Assembly (NCBI RefSeq): GCF_900108315.1
Contig: NZ_FNVB01000006.1
Coordinates: 18,170-82,169, forward strand
Direction: 5' to 3'
DNA length: 64,000 bases
DNA from: Saccharopolyspora kobensis
GTDB taxonomy: Bacteria; Actinomycetota; Actinomycetes; Mycobacteriales; Pseudonocardiaceae
Shown: positions 28,485-36,530 of the stretch, piece by piece
Position numbering within the stretch: position 1 is the first letter of the stretch
Layout of the letters: every line of letters begins with the position of its first letter
Made by a program: the position numbers and the translations under genes
Notes under the pieces: model-generated
What the model saw: only the letters and a program-made list of their open reading frames with translations
Databases searched by the model: none
What the model was told of the DNA's origin: nothing

Positions 28485-30221
28485 ATGGGCAGGACGATCT
28501 TGGCGGCCGTAGCGCTGCTGTCGGTCACCGCGCTGGCCGGCTCGGCGACGGCGTCACCGGGCAACGCCGACGGCCACTTCGACCGCCCGCATCGGGGATT
28601 CGCCCCCGGCGAGACCGTGCTGCGCGACGGCTCCCCCGCCGACGTCGGGCTGGATCCCGCCCCGATCGACGCGGCGCTGCAGCAGATCGCGGCCTGGACC
28701 GAGCCGACTCCGGACCGCGAGCACCCGATGTACGCGGGCGCCGTGAGCCTGCTGGTGCACGACGGGGTCGTGGTCCGGCGCGACGCGGTCGGGCACGAGG
28801 TGCGCTACGCCGACGGCAAGGGCACCGAGTTACCCGCCGACCAGCGGGAACCGATGCGGGTCGACACGATCTTCGACGTCGCCTCGATCAGCAAGCTGTT
28901 CACCTCGATCGCGGCGCTGCAGCTCGTCGACGACGGCGCGGTGCGGCTGGACGCTCCGGTCGCGGAGTACGTGCCGGAGTTCGGCGTCAACGGCAAGCAG
29001 GCGATCACCGTCGAACAGCTGCTCACCCACACCTCCGGGCTGCAAGCCGAGGCGCAGCTGTGGAAGCTGCCCCCGGAGCAGCGGATTCCGTCGATCATGC
29101 AGCTCACCCCGGAGCACCCGCCGGGCACCAACTACACCTACTCCGACCCGAACATGATCACCCTCGGCGTGCTGATCCAACGCATCACCGGTGAACCGCT
29201 GGACCGGGTGGTGGCCGAGCGGATCACCGGGCCGCTGGGCATGCGGGACACCGGTTACAACCCGCCCGCGGCCGAGCTGCACCGCGTGGCGGCCACGGAG
29301 TTCCAGGCCGATCCGCCGCGCGGCATGGTGCGCGGCGAAGTGCACGACGAGAACGCTTGGGCGCTGGGCGGCGTCGCGGGCCAAGCCGGCGTCTTCTCCA
29401 CCGCCGACGACCTGGCGACGCTGGGTCAGGCACTGCTCAACGGCGGCACCTACGCGGGCAACCGCATCCTTTCCGAGGACGGCGTGGCCCGGATGCTGAC
29501 CGACTTCAACGACGAATTCCCCGGCAACGCGCACGGATTGGGCTTCGAGCTCGACCAGCGCTGGTACATGGCCGGGCTCAGCGCGCCGCACACCGCCGGG
29601 CACACCGGCTACACCGGGACGTCGCTGGTGATCGATCCGCTGTCGCGGTCGGTCGCGGTGCTGCTCACCAACCGCGTGCACCCGTCGCGGCAGTGGGGTT
29701 CGAACAACCAGGCCCGGCAGGCGCTGGCGCAGGGCATGGCGCGGGCGCTGGCGGTGCGGCCGGAGTTCGGTTCGGAGTCGTGGTCCGCCGATCGCGCGGG
29801 CACCTTGACCACCGGCCCGCTCGGTCCGGTCAGCGGCCCGGTGCAGGTCACCTACAGCGCGTTCGTGGACACCCAGCGGGATTCCGACGGCGTCGACCCG
29901 CTGCTGCTGGAATCCAGTGTGGACGGTACGACCTGGCGGCCGGTGGCGGTGCGGGCCGCCGGCCCGGGAGCGCCGGAGGGCGCCCAGGAGCAGCTGGCCG
30001 GATCCGGGCACCGGAACTGGTGGAAGGTGCGCGGATCCGTCGACGCGGAGCCGGGCGCGCAGGTGCACCTGCGGTGGCGGTACGCGCCGGACGGCCGGTA
30101 CACCGGGCGCGGGGTGAACGTGGACGGCATCCTGGCCGCCGACCGCGACGCGACCCTGCTGGACGGCGAGCTCCAGGCCGACCGCCTGCACCCCGACGGT
30201 TGGGTCTCCACCGACCGCTGA
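28485..30221 (+). CDS. serine hydrolase of the beta-lactamase fold (AmiE-like)
   Basis: A secreted protein of 578 residues (signal ILAAVALLSVTALAGSATAS). The penicillin-binding fold domain has the SxxK motif as S134-I-S-K137, YSD in the place of YxN, and HTG in the place of KTG. A beta-sandwich-like C-terminal region of about 150 residues follows (LTTGPLGPVSGPVQVTYSAF, VHLRWRYAPDGR). In B. subtilis the gene next to nagZ and namZ is the MurNAc-L-alanine amidase AmiE of this fold, which supports a murein amidase role. The start at 28485 has GAGGGGGA upstream. Confidence 0.8.
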   Translation: MGRTILAAVALLSVTALAGSATASPGNADGHFDRPHRGFAPGETVLRDGSPADVGLDPAPIDAALQQIAAWTEPTPDREHPMYAGAVSLLVHDGVVVRRDAVGHEVRYADGKGTELPADQREPMRVDTIFDVASISKLFTSIAALQLVDDGAVRLDAPVAEYVPEFGVNGKQAITVEQLLTHTSGLQAEAQLWKLPPEQRIPSIMQLTPEHPPGTNYTYSDPNMITLGVLIQRITGEPLDRVVAERITGPLGMRDTGYNPPAAELHRVAATEFQADPPRGMVRGEVHDENAWALGGVAGQAGVFSTADDLATLGQALLNGGTYAGNRILSEDGVARMLTDFNDEFPGNAHGLGFELDQRWYMAGLSAPHTAGHTGYTGTSLVIDPLSRSVAVLLTNRVHPSRQWGSNNQARQALAQGMARALAVRPEFGSESWSADRAGTLTTGPLGPVSGPVQVTYSAFVDTQRDSDGVDPLLLESSVDGTTWRPVAVRAAGPGAPEGAQEQLAGSGHRNWWKVRGSVDAEPGAQVHLRWRYAPDGRYTGRGVNVDGILAADRDATLLDGELQADRLHPDGWVSTDR

Positions 30222-30235
30222 CGCACCGGTCTTCC

Positions 30236-30366
30236 GCAACTTCAATGGAAGTCAGGCGTCCAATTTCAATTGAATTTGCGCTGAGTCGGCGTGTCGAGTG
30301 CCGACGCGCCGACGCGCCACGCGATTTCAATGGAAATCGCACGTCCGATTTCCATTGAAATCGCGT
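30236..30366. repeat. composite palindrome repeat (44-bp family, units 2a and 2b)
   Basis: Two 44-bp palindromes, 30236-30279 (16 of 22 positions pair) and 30321-30364 (21 of 22), are separated by 41 bases that hold a 12-bp GC hairpin (30285-30296 with 30302-30313). It fills the whole gap between the convergent serine hydrolase and metallo-hydrolase genes. Confidence 0.9.
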
Positions 30367-30374
30367 CGCTCCCG

Positions 30375-31226
30375 TCAGGGCAGGGGTTGCCAGTGGGTGG
30401 TGCCGGAGTCGGCGATCGCGCGGCCGAACTGGACGTCGGCGAAGTGGATGCCGAAGCCGAGGGTGCCCGGTTCCCGGAGTTCCCGCACCAGTTCCCGGCG
30501 GGTGCGGACGGCCTCCGCGCGGTCGACGTCGGCCCAGACCGGCCAGGTCGGTTCGGCGATCTGCACCGCGCTGTGCAGCGCGTCGCCGAAGGCGATCAGG
30601 CGCTGGTCGCCCGAGGTCAGCGCGTAGGACGCATGGCCGGGCGTGTGGCCGAACGAGTTGCGCACGCGCACGCCCGGGAAGATCTCCTGCCCGTCCTGGA
30701 CGGTTTCGACCTGCCGCTCCAGCGCGGCCAGCATCTCGTCGGTGACGTCCTCGGCGTGCTCGTCGCGGTGCTTCCACTCCTGCTCGGTCAGCAGGAACCG
30801 GGCGGCCGGGAAGGCGTCCTGGTGCGCCCAGCCGATGTGGTCGGTGTGCAGGTGGGTGATCGCGACCGCTTCGATCTCCTCGGGAGCGCGCCCCAGCACC
30901 GCGAGGTTCTCCAGCAGGTCACCGCCGCGGATCGCACCGATGATCCGGTTGCCCGGGTCGTCGGGCCTGCTCGCCGGGCCGAATCCGGCGTCGATCAGCA
31001 TCGCCCGCGAGCCGTGCTCGACGAGCAGGCCGCCGATGCTGGCGACCAGGTGGCCCGCACCGTCGAGGTGTTGCGCTCGTTCGCGCCAGTCGTCCGCCGA
31101 GGTCTCCAGGAACCACCCGCGCGGCTTGAGGCCGACGACGCCGTCCGGGACGTAGCTGATCCGCAGGTCGCCGAGTTCGATCGACCGGATGCCTGCCGCT
31201 GTGCTCCACCGCTGTTCCGCAATCAC
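30375..31226 (-). CDS. MBL-fold metallo-hydrolase
   Basis: A protein of 283 residues with the metal-binding motif THLHTDHIGW and further ligands in GHTPGHASY, FGDALHS and a late His (GIHFADVQFG). It is of the lactonase/arylsulfatase-like metallo-beta-lactamase type; substrate unknown. GTG 31226 is used as start; a TTG at 31235 is also in frame. It is divergent from a MarR regulator across 63 bases that contain a clear palindrome, so it is probably the target of that regulator. Confidence 0.85.
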   Translation of the reverse strand: MIAEQRWSTAAGIRSIELGDLRISYVPDGVVGLKPRGWFLETSADDWRERAQHLDGAGHLVASIGGLLVEHGSRAMLIDAGFGPASRPDDPGNRIIGAIRGGDLLENLAVLGRAPEEIEAVAITHLHTDHIGWAHQDAFPAARFLLTEQEWKHRDEHAEDVTDEMLAALERQVETVQDGQEIFPGVRVRNSFGHTPGHASYALTSGDQRLIAFGDALHSAVQIAEPTWPVWADVDRAEAVRTRRELVRELREPGTLGFGIHFADVQFGRAIADSGTTHWQPLP

Positions 31227-31236
31227 GGCACGCAAC

Positions 31237-31263
31237 TTACAACTAGAACTATTCTAATTGCAA
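31237..31263. promoter_or_regulatory. operator-like palindrome between MBL and MarR genes
   Basis: TTACAACTAGAA and TTCTAATTGCAA form an inverted repeat (10 of 12 positions match) around CTA. It is AT-rich in a GC-rich region and lies between the two start codons, as expected for a MarR-family operator controlling both genes. Confidence 0.75.
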
Positions 31264-31289
31264 CATCTCTAACTTGGTAAGCTGCTCGC

Positions 31290-31703
31290 ATGGACCGGTC
31301 CGCGGAAACCCGCGAGCTCTGCAGCCTGATCAGCGAGCTCGCGCACAACATCGAGGAGCACGTGCGGCGCTGCGTCGCGGACAGCGAGCTCACGGCGTCC
31401 CAGGCGATCGCCCTGCGCGAGCTGGCCGAACCGCTGAGCATGCGCGAACTCGCCAACCGGATGCACTGCGCGACCTCGAACGTGACCTTCGTGATCGACC
31501 GGCTGGAGAAGCAGGGCCTGGTCACCCGCCGACCGCACCCGACCGACCGGCGGGCGAAGGAGATCGCGCTGACCGAGGAAGGCGTGCGGCAGCGGACGCG
31601 GATCATCGAGCGGTTCTCGGTGAACACCCCGCTGTCCGGGCTCGACGCGGACGAGCAGCAGAGCCTGCACCAGCTCCTGCGACGCGCCCTGTCCGACCGC
31701 TGA
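31290..31703 (+). CDS. MarR-family transcriptional regulator
   Basis: A protein of 137 residues with the winged helix seen in LSMRELANRMHCATSNVTFV, then the wing region RRPHPTDRRAKEIALTEEG with the typical DxRxxxxxLT pattern. It should act as a dimeric repressor responding to a small ligand. The palindrome in its promoter and the divergent metallo-hydrolase suggest local control. It is followed by a RidA gene after 62 bases. Confidence 0.9.
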   Translation: MDRSAETRELCSLISELAHNIEEHVRRCVADSELTASQAIALRELAEPLSMRELANRMHCATSNVTFVIDRLEKQGLVTRRPHPTDRRAKEIALTEEGVRQRTRIIERFSVNTPLSGLDADEQQSLHQLLRRALSDR

Positions 31704-31765
31704 GGAATTCCACGGGCCCGGATGCGTTCTCAAGATCGAGAAGCATCGCTCGGAAGGAACTCCGC

Positions 31766-32161
31766 GTGTCCCACCAGATCATCAACCCGGCAGCCCTGCA
31801 CGACCCGGTCCGCTTCGGCTACAGCCACGTCGCCGACACCTCCACCGGACTGGTGTTCATCGCCGGCCAGTACGCCTCCGACGGCGACGGCGAGGTGACC
31901 TCGGCGGACTTCGCCGAGCAGGTCGAGAAGTCGCTGGCCAACCTGCGCACCGCGCTGGCCGCGGTCGACCTGGACTTCAGCCACGTCGTGCAGCTGCGCA
32001 CCTACGTCGTCGACCACGACCTCGACAAGCTCGCCGTGATCGGCCGGCTCATCGGCGAGATCTGGGGCGACCAGCCGCCCACCCAGACGCTCACCGGCGT
32101 GGCCGCGCTGGCGCTGCCGGGCATGCTCTTCGAGATCGACGCCGTCGCCGTGCGGCCCTGA
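31766..32161 (+). CDS. RidA-family protein
   Basis: A protein of 131 residues from the GTG at 31766 with GGAAGGAA upstream. Family features are LVFIAGQYASD at the front, VVQLRTYVVDHD in the middle and TLTGVAALALPGMLFEIDAV at the end. Classical RidA enzymes hydrolyse reactive imines and have an Arg in the late part, which is not obvious here. This may be a divergent family member with another role. Confidence 0.8.
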   Translation: MSHQIINPAALHDPVRFGYSHVADTSTGLVFIAGQYASDGDGEVTSADFAEQVEKSLANLRTALAAVDLDFSHVVQLRTYVVDHDLDKLAVIGRLIGEIWGDQPPTQTLTGVAALALPGMLFEIDAVAVRP

Positions 32162-32231
32162 CGCCGAGTCGCGAGCTCCACGACCGGCGGGCAGGGTCGA
32201 ACGCGAACCGCAACCGTCGGAAGGAGTCGAG

Positions 32232-32624
32232 ATGTCGGGGATTCCGCAGGACCGGGAGGACATCCTGGGCAAGCGGGCCTTCGGGCACGTGGCCACCATC
32301 GGTCCGCACGGCGAACCGCAGTCCAGCCCGGTGTGGATCGACTGGGACGGCCGGTACCTGAAGTTCAGCCAGACCAAGACGCGGCAGAAGTACCGCAACC
32401 TCAAGCGGGAGCCGCGCATCTCCGTCTCGGTGCACGACCCTGACCAGCCCTACCGCTACGTCGAGGTGCGCGGCCGGGTGGCCAAGGTCGAGGACGACCA
32501 GGACAACCGGTTCATCGACAAGATGGCCAAGAAGTACCTCGACGAGGACGAGTACCCGTGGCCGCAACCCGGCGACGAGCGCGTGATCGTCTACGTCGAA
32601 CCGGAGCACACCACCAAGCAGTGA
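32232..32624 (+). CDS. PPOX-class F420-dependent oxidoreductase
   Basis: A protein of 130 residues with the split-barrel flavin/F420 fold: KRAFGHVATIGPHGEPQSSP at the front, then VWIDWDGRYLKFSQTKTRQK and RISVSVHDPDQPYRYVEVRG. Such proteins use reduced coenzyme F420 to reduce small substrates. GGAAGGAG lies before the ATG. It ends with a hairpin and a T-run terminator. Confidence 0.88.
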   Translation: MSGIPQDREDILGKRAFGHVATIGPHGEPQSSPVWIDWDGRYLKFSQTKTRQKYRNLKREPRISVSVHDPDQPYRYVEVRGRVAKVEDDQDNRFIDKMAKKYLDEDEYPWPQPGDERVIVYVEPEHTTKQ

Positions 32625-32953
32625 CCGCCTGGCGGTGTCGATTTCCCACGAAATCGACCGTCACCCGGGTGAACTCGCGAAAGTGACGCGGCCCCGGGTG
32701 GCGGAGCCGGTGGTGCGGGGCGGCCGGTTGCGCACCGCTGCACCCCTGAACAGGGGTTCTGAGCACGGTGGGCCGAGGCTTCGTGCTCGTTTTTCGGGGC
32801 CGACGACGTTCTGGTGCGGGAAAACCTACCTATTACCCCTTTCGGAGTAGTTGTCGCCGGATGCAACCTGGGTAGGGAGTTGCCCCGTCTACCCGGTGGA
32901 AACCCGGAAGAGGGCCATTGACCGCCAGAAGCAACGGTTAGTAAGTTTCCCAC
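32625..32953. other. 329-bp intergenic region before murR
   Basis: No gene is seen. It holds a 9-bp hairpin GTCGATTTC/GAAATCGAC (32637-32658), a small hairpin ACCCCT/AGGGGT (32742-32757), a terminator (32761-32794) and the presumed murR promoter with the AT-rich patch near 32820-32850. Confidence 0.55.
32761..32794 (+). terminator. Rho-independent terminator
   Basis: GAGCACG pairs with CGTGCTC (32761-32767 with 32782-32788) and is followed by GTTTTT. It ends the plus-strand unit carrying the F420 oxidoreductase. Confidence 0.75.
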
Positions 32954-33874
32954 ATGGCCACTGACGACACGTCCCGCGAATCGGGCGAGGCGAGCCCCCT
33001 CGTCAAGATTCGCTCCTTGCTGCCCGGCCTCGCCCGAGCGGAGCAGCGAGTGGCCAACATCGTGCTCGCCGACCCGGCGTCGATCTCGCGGCGCAGCATC
33101 ACCGAGGTCGCCGAAGCGGCGGGCACCAGCGAGACCACGGTCACCCGGTTCTGCAAGGCCATCGGCGTGGGCGGATATCCCGACCTGCGCATCGCGCTGG
33201 CCGCCGACACCGCGCGCACCTCCACCCGCGACCGCGAGCTCGGCAGCGACATCGCCCCGGACGACGACCTCCGCCAGATCATCGAGAAGGTCGGCTACGC
33301 GGACGCCAAGGCCGTCGAGGAAACCGCGGAACAGCTGGACGCCGCGGTGCTGGAACCGCTCGTCGAGGACGTCGCGCAGGCCCGCCGCATCGACGTCTAC
33401 GGCGTCGGTGCCAGCGCGTTCGTCGCGCTCGACCTCCAGCAGAAGCTGCACCGCATCGGCCTGACCTGCTTCGCCTGGTCGGACACGCACAACGCGCTCA
33501 CCTCCGCGGCGGTGCTGCGCGAAGGCGACGTGGCGATCGGCATCTCGCACACCGGTGCGACCGCCGAGACGGTCGAGGCGCTGCGCGAGGCGCGACGGCG
33601 GGGCGCGACGACGGCGGCGCTGACCAACTTCGCCCGCTCGCCGATCACCGAGGTCGCCGACCACGTGCTGACCACGGCGGTTCGCGAGACGACCTACCGA
33701 TCGGGGGCCATGGCCAGCCGGATCGGCCAGCTCACCGTGATCGACTGCTTGTTCATCGGCGTCGCGCAGCGCCACCTGGATCAGGCCCGGGCGGCGCTGG
33801 AGGCCACGTACGAAGCGGTGGGCGGCCACCGCCTCGAAAGCCGACCGGATCGCCGGCGGCAGAAGGAGGCGTGA
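32954..33874 (+). CDS. murR: MurR/RpiR-family regulator
   Basis: A protein of 306 residues: an N-terminal RpiR-type helix-turn-helix (SRRSITEVAEAAGTSETTVT, RFCKAIGVGGYPDLR) and a C-terminal SIS sugar-phosphate binding domain (IDVYGVGASAFVALDLQQKL, IGISHTGATAETVEAL). It overlaps the next gene, murQ, in the same transcript, which supports control of MurNAc-6-phosphate catabolism. Its binding site is not established; the short palindromes near nagZ and in its own leader are candidates. Confidence 0.88.
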   Translation: MATDDTSRESGEASPLVKIRSLLPGLARAEQRVANIVLADPASISRRSITEVAEAAGTSETTVTRFCKAIGVGGYPDLRIALAADTARTSTRDRELGSDIAPDDDLRQIIEKVGYADAKAVEETAEQLDAAVLEPLVEDVAQARRIDVYGVGASAFVALDLQQKLHRIGLTCFAWSDTHNALTSAAVLREGDVAIGISHTGATAETVEALREARRRGATTAALTNFARSPITEVADHVLTTAVRETTYRSGAMASRIGQLTVIDCLFIGVAQRHLDQARAALEATYEAVGGHRLESRPDRRRQKEA

Positions 33875-34785
33875 TGAGCCAGGACCGCGCAGTGCGGGTG
33901 GATGCTCCGACCGAGCGCAACAACCCGCGGACGCGGGACATAGATCTGCTGCCGACGCTGGACATCCTGCACGTGCTCAACGGCGAGGACCGCACCGTCC
34001 CGGTGGCGGTCGGCCGGGTCCTGCCCGAGCTGGCGCGCACGGTGGACATGGCGGTCGCCGCGCTGCGCGCGGGCGGCCGCGTGCACTACGTGGGCGCGGG
34101 GACCTCCGGCAGGCTCGCCGTGCTCGACGCGGCGGAGCTGATCCCGACCTTCAACGTGCCCCCGGACTGGATCGTCGCGCACCAGGCGGGCGGTCCCGAC
34201 GCCTTCCGGCGAGCCGTGGAGAACGCCGAGGACGACGTCGCCTCCGGTGCCGCCGAGATCCGCGAGAGCGCATCACCCGAGGACCTGGTGATCGGCCTGG
34301 CGGCGTCCGGCCGCACCCCGTTCGTGCTGGCCGCGCTGGAAGCCGCGCAGCAGCTCGGGGCGAAGACCGCGCTGGTCACCTCCAACCCGGACGTCGGCCA
34401 GGTGCCCGCGGACGTGGTGATCGCGGTGGACACCGGGCCGGAACCGATCAGCGGCTCCACCCGGATGAAGGCGGGCACCGCGCAGAAGCTGGTGCTCACC
34501 TCGTTCTCCACCGCCGTGATGATCCGGATGGGCCGCACCTACTCGAACCTGATGGTCAGCATGCTCGCCACCAACGCGAAGCTGCGCGGCCGCACGATCG
34601 GCATCCTGCAGGAGGCGACCAGCGCTTCCGAGGAGATCTGCGAAGCGGCGCTGACGGCCTCCGACGGAGACCTGAAGACGGCGCTGGTGCACCTGCTGAC
34701 CGGCGCCGACGTCGAGAGCTCGGCGGCAGCGCTGGCGGTCGCCGACGGCCAGGTCCGGGAAGCCCTCCGCGCCCTCGCGCAGTAG
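33874..34785 (+). CDS. murQ: N-acetylmuramic acid 6-phosphate etherase
   Basis: A protein of 303 residues that splits the lactyl ether of MurNAc-6-phosphate to give GlcNAc-6-phosphate and lactate in the cytosol. Clear family blocks are YVGAGTSGRLAVLDAAELIP, IGLAASGRTPFVLAALEAA and EPISGSTRMKAGTAQKLVL. AGAAGGAGG precedes overlapping candidates GTG 33871 and ATG 33874; the ATG has the better spacing. It overlaps the stop of murR by one base. Confidence 0.95.
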   Translation: MSQDRAVRVDAPTERNNPRTRDIDLLPTLDILHVLNGEDRTVPVAVGRVLPELARTVDMAVAALRAGGRVHYVGAGTSGRLAVLDAAELIPTFNVPPDWIVAHQAGGPDAFRRAVENAEDDVASGAAEIRESASPEDLVIGLAASGRTPFVLAALEAAQQLGAKTALVTSNPDVGQVPADVVIAVDTGPEPISGSTRMKAGTAQKLVLTSFSTAVMIRMGRTYSNLMVSMLATNAKLRGRTIGILQEATSASEEICEAALTASDGDLKTALVHLLTGADVESSAAALAVADGQVREALRALAQ

Positions 34786-34790
34786 CCGAA

Positions 34791-34815
34791 CTGCGCACCG
34801 GCTCCCCGTGCGCAG
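34791..34815. terminator. shared hairpin between murQ and merR-type gene
   Basis: CTGCGCAC pairs with GTGCGCAG across a nine-base loop, between two convergent genes 35 bases apart. There is no T run on either side. Confidence 0.6.
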
Positions 34816-34820
34816 CCGGA

Positions 34821-35186
34821 TCAGGCCGCGACCGACGCACCGCCCAGTTCCGCCAGCTGGTCGACGAGCCGTCCCCGGATCCGGGACAGCTCGTCGATCC
34901 GCCGCTGGACCACCGCCAACCGCTGCTCGAACAGCCGGATCTTGGGCGTCGGATCGGCGCAGGCGTGCACCGGATCCAGCAGGCATCCGTCGATCGCCCG
35001 CAGGTCCTCGGTGGTGAGCCCGGCCGCGAGCAGCAGTCGGATGTTCTCCACCACCGCGACCGCGCCAGGCCGGTAGACCCGGTAGCCGTTGGCCGACCGC
35101 TCCGGGCGCAGCAGGCCTTGCTCCTCGTAGTAGCGCAGCGCCCGCGTGGTGGTGCCGGTCGCCGCGGCCAGTTCACCGATCCGCAT
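34821..35186 (-). CDS. MerR-family transcriptional regulator
   Basis: A protein of 121 residues. The start at 35186 has GGAGGGA upstream; the frame is open further but the extension lacks the family start. MRIGELAAATGTTTRALRYY is the MerR winged-helix start, followed by EEQGLLRPERSANGYRVYRP and a C-terminal coiled coil with one Cys (DGCLLDPVHACADP gives two). It could sense oxidants or drugs. The next genes on the strand are a flavin/F420 reductase and an MFS remnant, possible targets. Confidence 0.9.
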   Translation of the reverse strand: MRIGELAAATGTTTRALRYYEEQGLLRPERSANGYRVYRPGAVAVVENIRLLLAAGLTTEDLRAIDGCLLDPVHACADPTPKIRLFEQRLAVVQRRIDELSRIRGRLVDQLAELGGASVAA

Positions 35187-35238
35187 CGTCCCTCCCCTGG
35201 TCCGGATCCGACCGTAGACCTCGACGCCCACGTCAAGG

Positions 35239-35637
35239 TCAAGCCACCGGTTCCAGGGCGACCACCGGGACGAGCCGTCCCGCGCGCTGCTGGAACTGCG
35301 CGAACTGCGGATCCGCCGCCACCTGCCGAGCCCAGAGCCGGTCGCGCTCGGCACCGTCGACGACCGTCGCCACCGCCGTGCGGGTCGCGCCACCGACCTC
35401 CACCACGACCTGCGGGTTCGCCACCAGGTTGAAGTACCAGGCGGGTGGGACCGGTGCGCCGCCGTTGGACGCGAACACGACGAACCGGTTCCCGTCGCGG
35501 AGGTAAACGGCGGGAGTGGTGCGCGACCGGCCGCTGCGCGCCCCGACGGTGGTCAGCAGCAGCAACGGCACCCCGTCGAAGATCCCGCCGACCTTCCCGC
35601 CGTTCGCCCGGAACTCCCGGACCACCTGCTCGTTCAT
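35239..35637 (-). CDS. F420H2-dependent quinone reductase/nitroreductase (DDN family)
   Basis: A protein of 132 residues of the deazaflavin-dependent nitroreductase family: LLLLTTVGARSGRSRTTPAV, then VFASNGGAPVPPAWYFNLVA and NPQVVVEV. These use reduced F420 on quinones or nitro compounds at the membrane face. Its ATG overlaps the stop of the truncated MFS gene (ATGA), so the two were once, and may still be, translated together. Confidence 0.88.
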   Translation of the reverse strand: MNEQVVREFRANGGKVGGIFDGVPLLLLTTVGARSGRSRTTPAVYLRDGNRFVVFASNGGAPVPPAWYFNLVANPQVVVEVGGATRTAVATVVDGAERDRLWARQVAADPQFAQFQQRAGRLVPVVALEPVA

Positions 35638-35852
35638 CGCAACGCTCCGATCTCCCGCCGCGCACCGGCCGCGTCGAACGCAGCGACCAGGAACACGCTG
35701 ATCAGCGCCCCGGCGAGCGGTAACGAGATGCCGAGCTCTGCCGCGATCTCCGGCAGCAGGCCGGCGATCACGATCTCGCCGGTGCCGAGCAGGAAGGCGC
35801 AGCCGGTCAGCACCAGGAGCAGCGGGCGGTGCGGGAGAAGCTTTCCGGTCAT
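35634..35852 (-). pseudogene. MFS transporter remnant
   Basis: A frame of 72 codons with the first two membrane segments of an MFS exporter (LLLVLTGCAFLLGTGEIVIA, LLPEIAAELGISLPLAGALI), after which it breaks off into AFDAAGARREIGALR and stops. A normal family member has about 400 residues and 12 helices. The stop overlaps the reductase start, so an internal deletion that kept both ends of the gene is the simplest explanation. Confidence 0.8.
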
Positions 35853-35936
35853 ACCGCCGAGCGTCCGCGTTGACGTCAGACGTGAAGGTCAACCCGGTGT
35901 GTCCGGAAGCACTGCCCCGCTCGCGGTCCGGGCAGG

Positions 35937-36452
35937 TCAGGCCGTGACGCCGAGCTCGTAGCAGCGGCGGACGCTGGAGCCCAGGACAGCGATGTCCGCT
36001 CCGTAGACGTGGATCGAGATCGCCTTCACCGTGCCCGCGTTGCGGACCAGGTGGATGTCCCCAGGTGGCGCGAAACCGCACACCTCACCGGGGTGGTTGG
36101 TGGTCTGCTCCGCCGGAACCAGGTGATCGCCGCGCAGGACGTAGCGCTGCTCGTGCTCCACGCCCTCGTGCACTCCGGTGACGCACCAGGAGATGTGGTC
36201 GTGCACCGGCGTCCGCTGGCCCGGCAGCCAGACCAGCGCGACGATCGAGAAGCTGCCATCGGATTCCACGTGCAGCACGTGCTGCCGGTAGTGGTCGGGA
36301 TCGCCGACGCGCTGCACCGGGCTCAGCAGGTCGGGCGCGGTGAGGAAGGGCTTCAGCGCTTCCTCGACCAGTTCCGCGGTCTGCGCCGCGGGCAACCCGC
36401 GCCGCACCTGCTCGCGAATGGTTCCGGCCAGTTCCACCAGCTGCGAAGTCAT
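35937..36452 (-). CDS. cysteine dioxygenase-type cupin
   Basis: A protein of 171 residues of the type I cysteine dioxygenase superfamily. The first cupin motif carries the two iron His in TPVHDHISWCVTGVHEG, and the third lies in GDIHLVRNAG, followed by ISIHVYGADI. Such thiol dioxygenases oxidise cysteine or 3-mercaptopropionate to sulfinic acids using iron and oxygen. The start at 36452 was chosen because the seven extra upstream residues are not family-like. A LysR regulator precedes it on the same strand. Confidence 0.85.
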   Translation of the reverse strand: MTSQLVELAGTIREQVRRGLPAAQTAELVEEALKPFLTAPDLLSPVQRVGDPDHYRQHVLHVESDGSFSIVALVWLPGQRTPVHDHISWCVTGVHEGVEHEQRYVLRGDHLVPAEQTTNHPGEVCGFAPPGDIHLVRNAGTVKAISIHVYGADIAVLGSSVRRCYELGVTA

Positions 36453-36530
36453 GCGAATCACCTTGCACCGCAAGGAATACGCGCGTCGACGGCAGAAAAC
36501 TTGGCCACTCCCAAAGCACTGCTTGGAGAT

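Noticed and set aside
25226..28564. A 1112-codon open frame opposite nagZ and namZ
   Set aside because: Antisense shadow; no start context and no domain.
30236..30366. CRISPR array
   Set aside because: The repeats are two palindromes in a composite, not regularly spaced direct repeats with unique spacers, and no cas gene is present.
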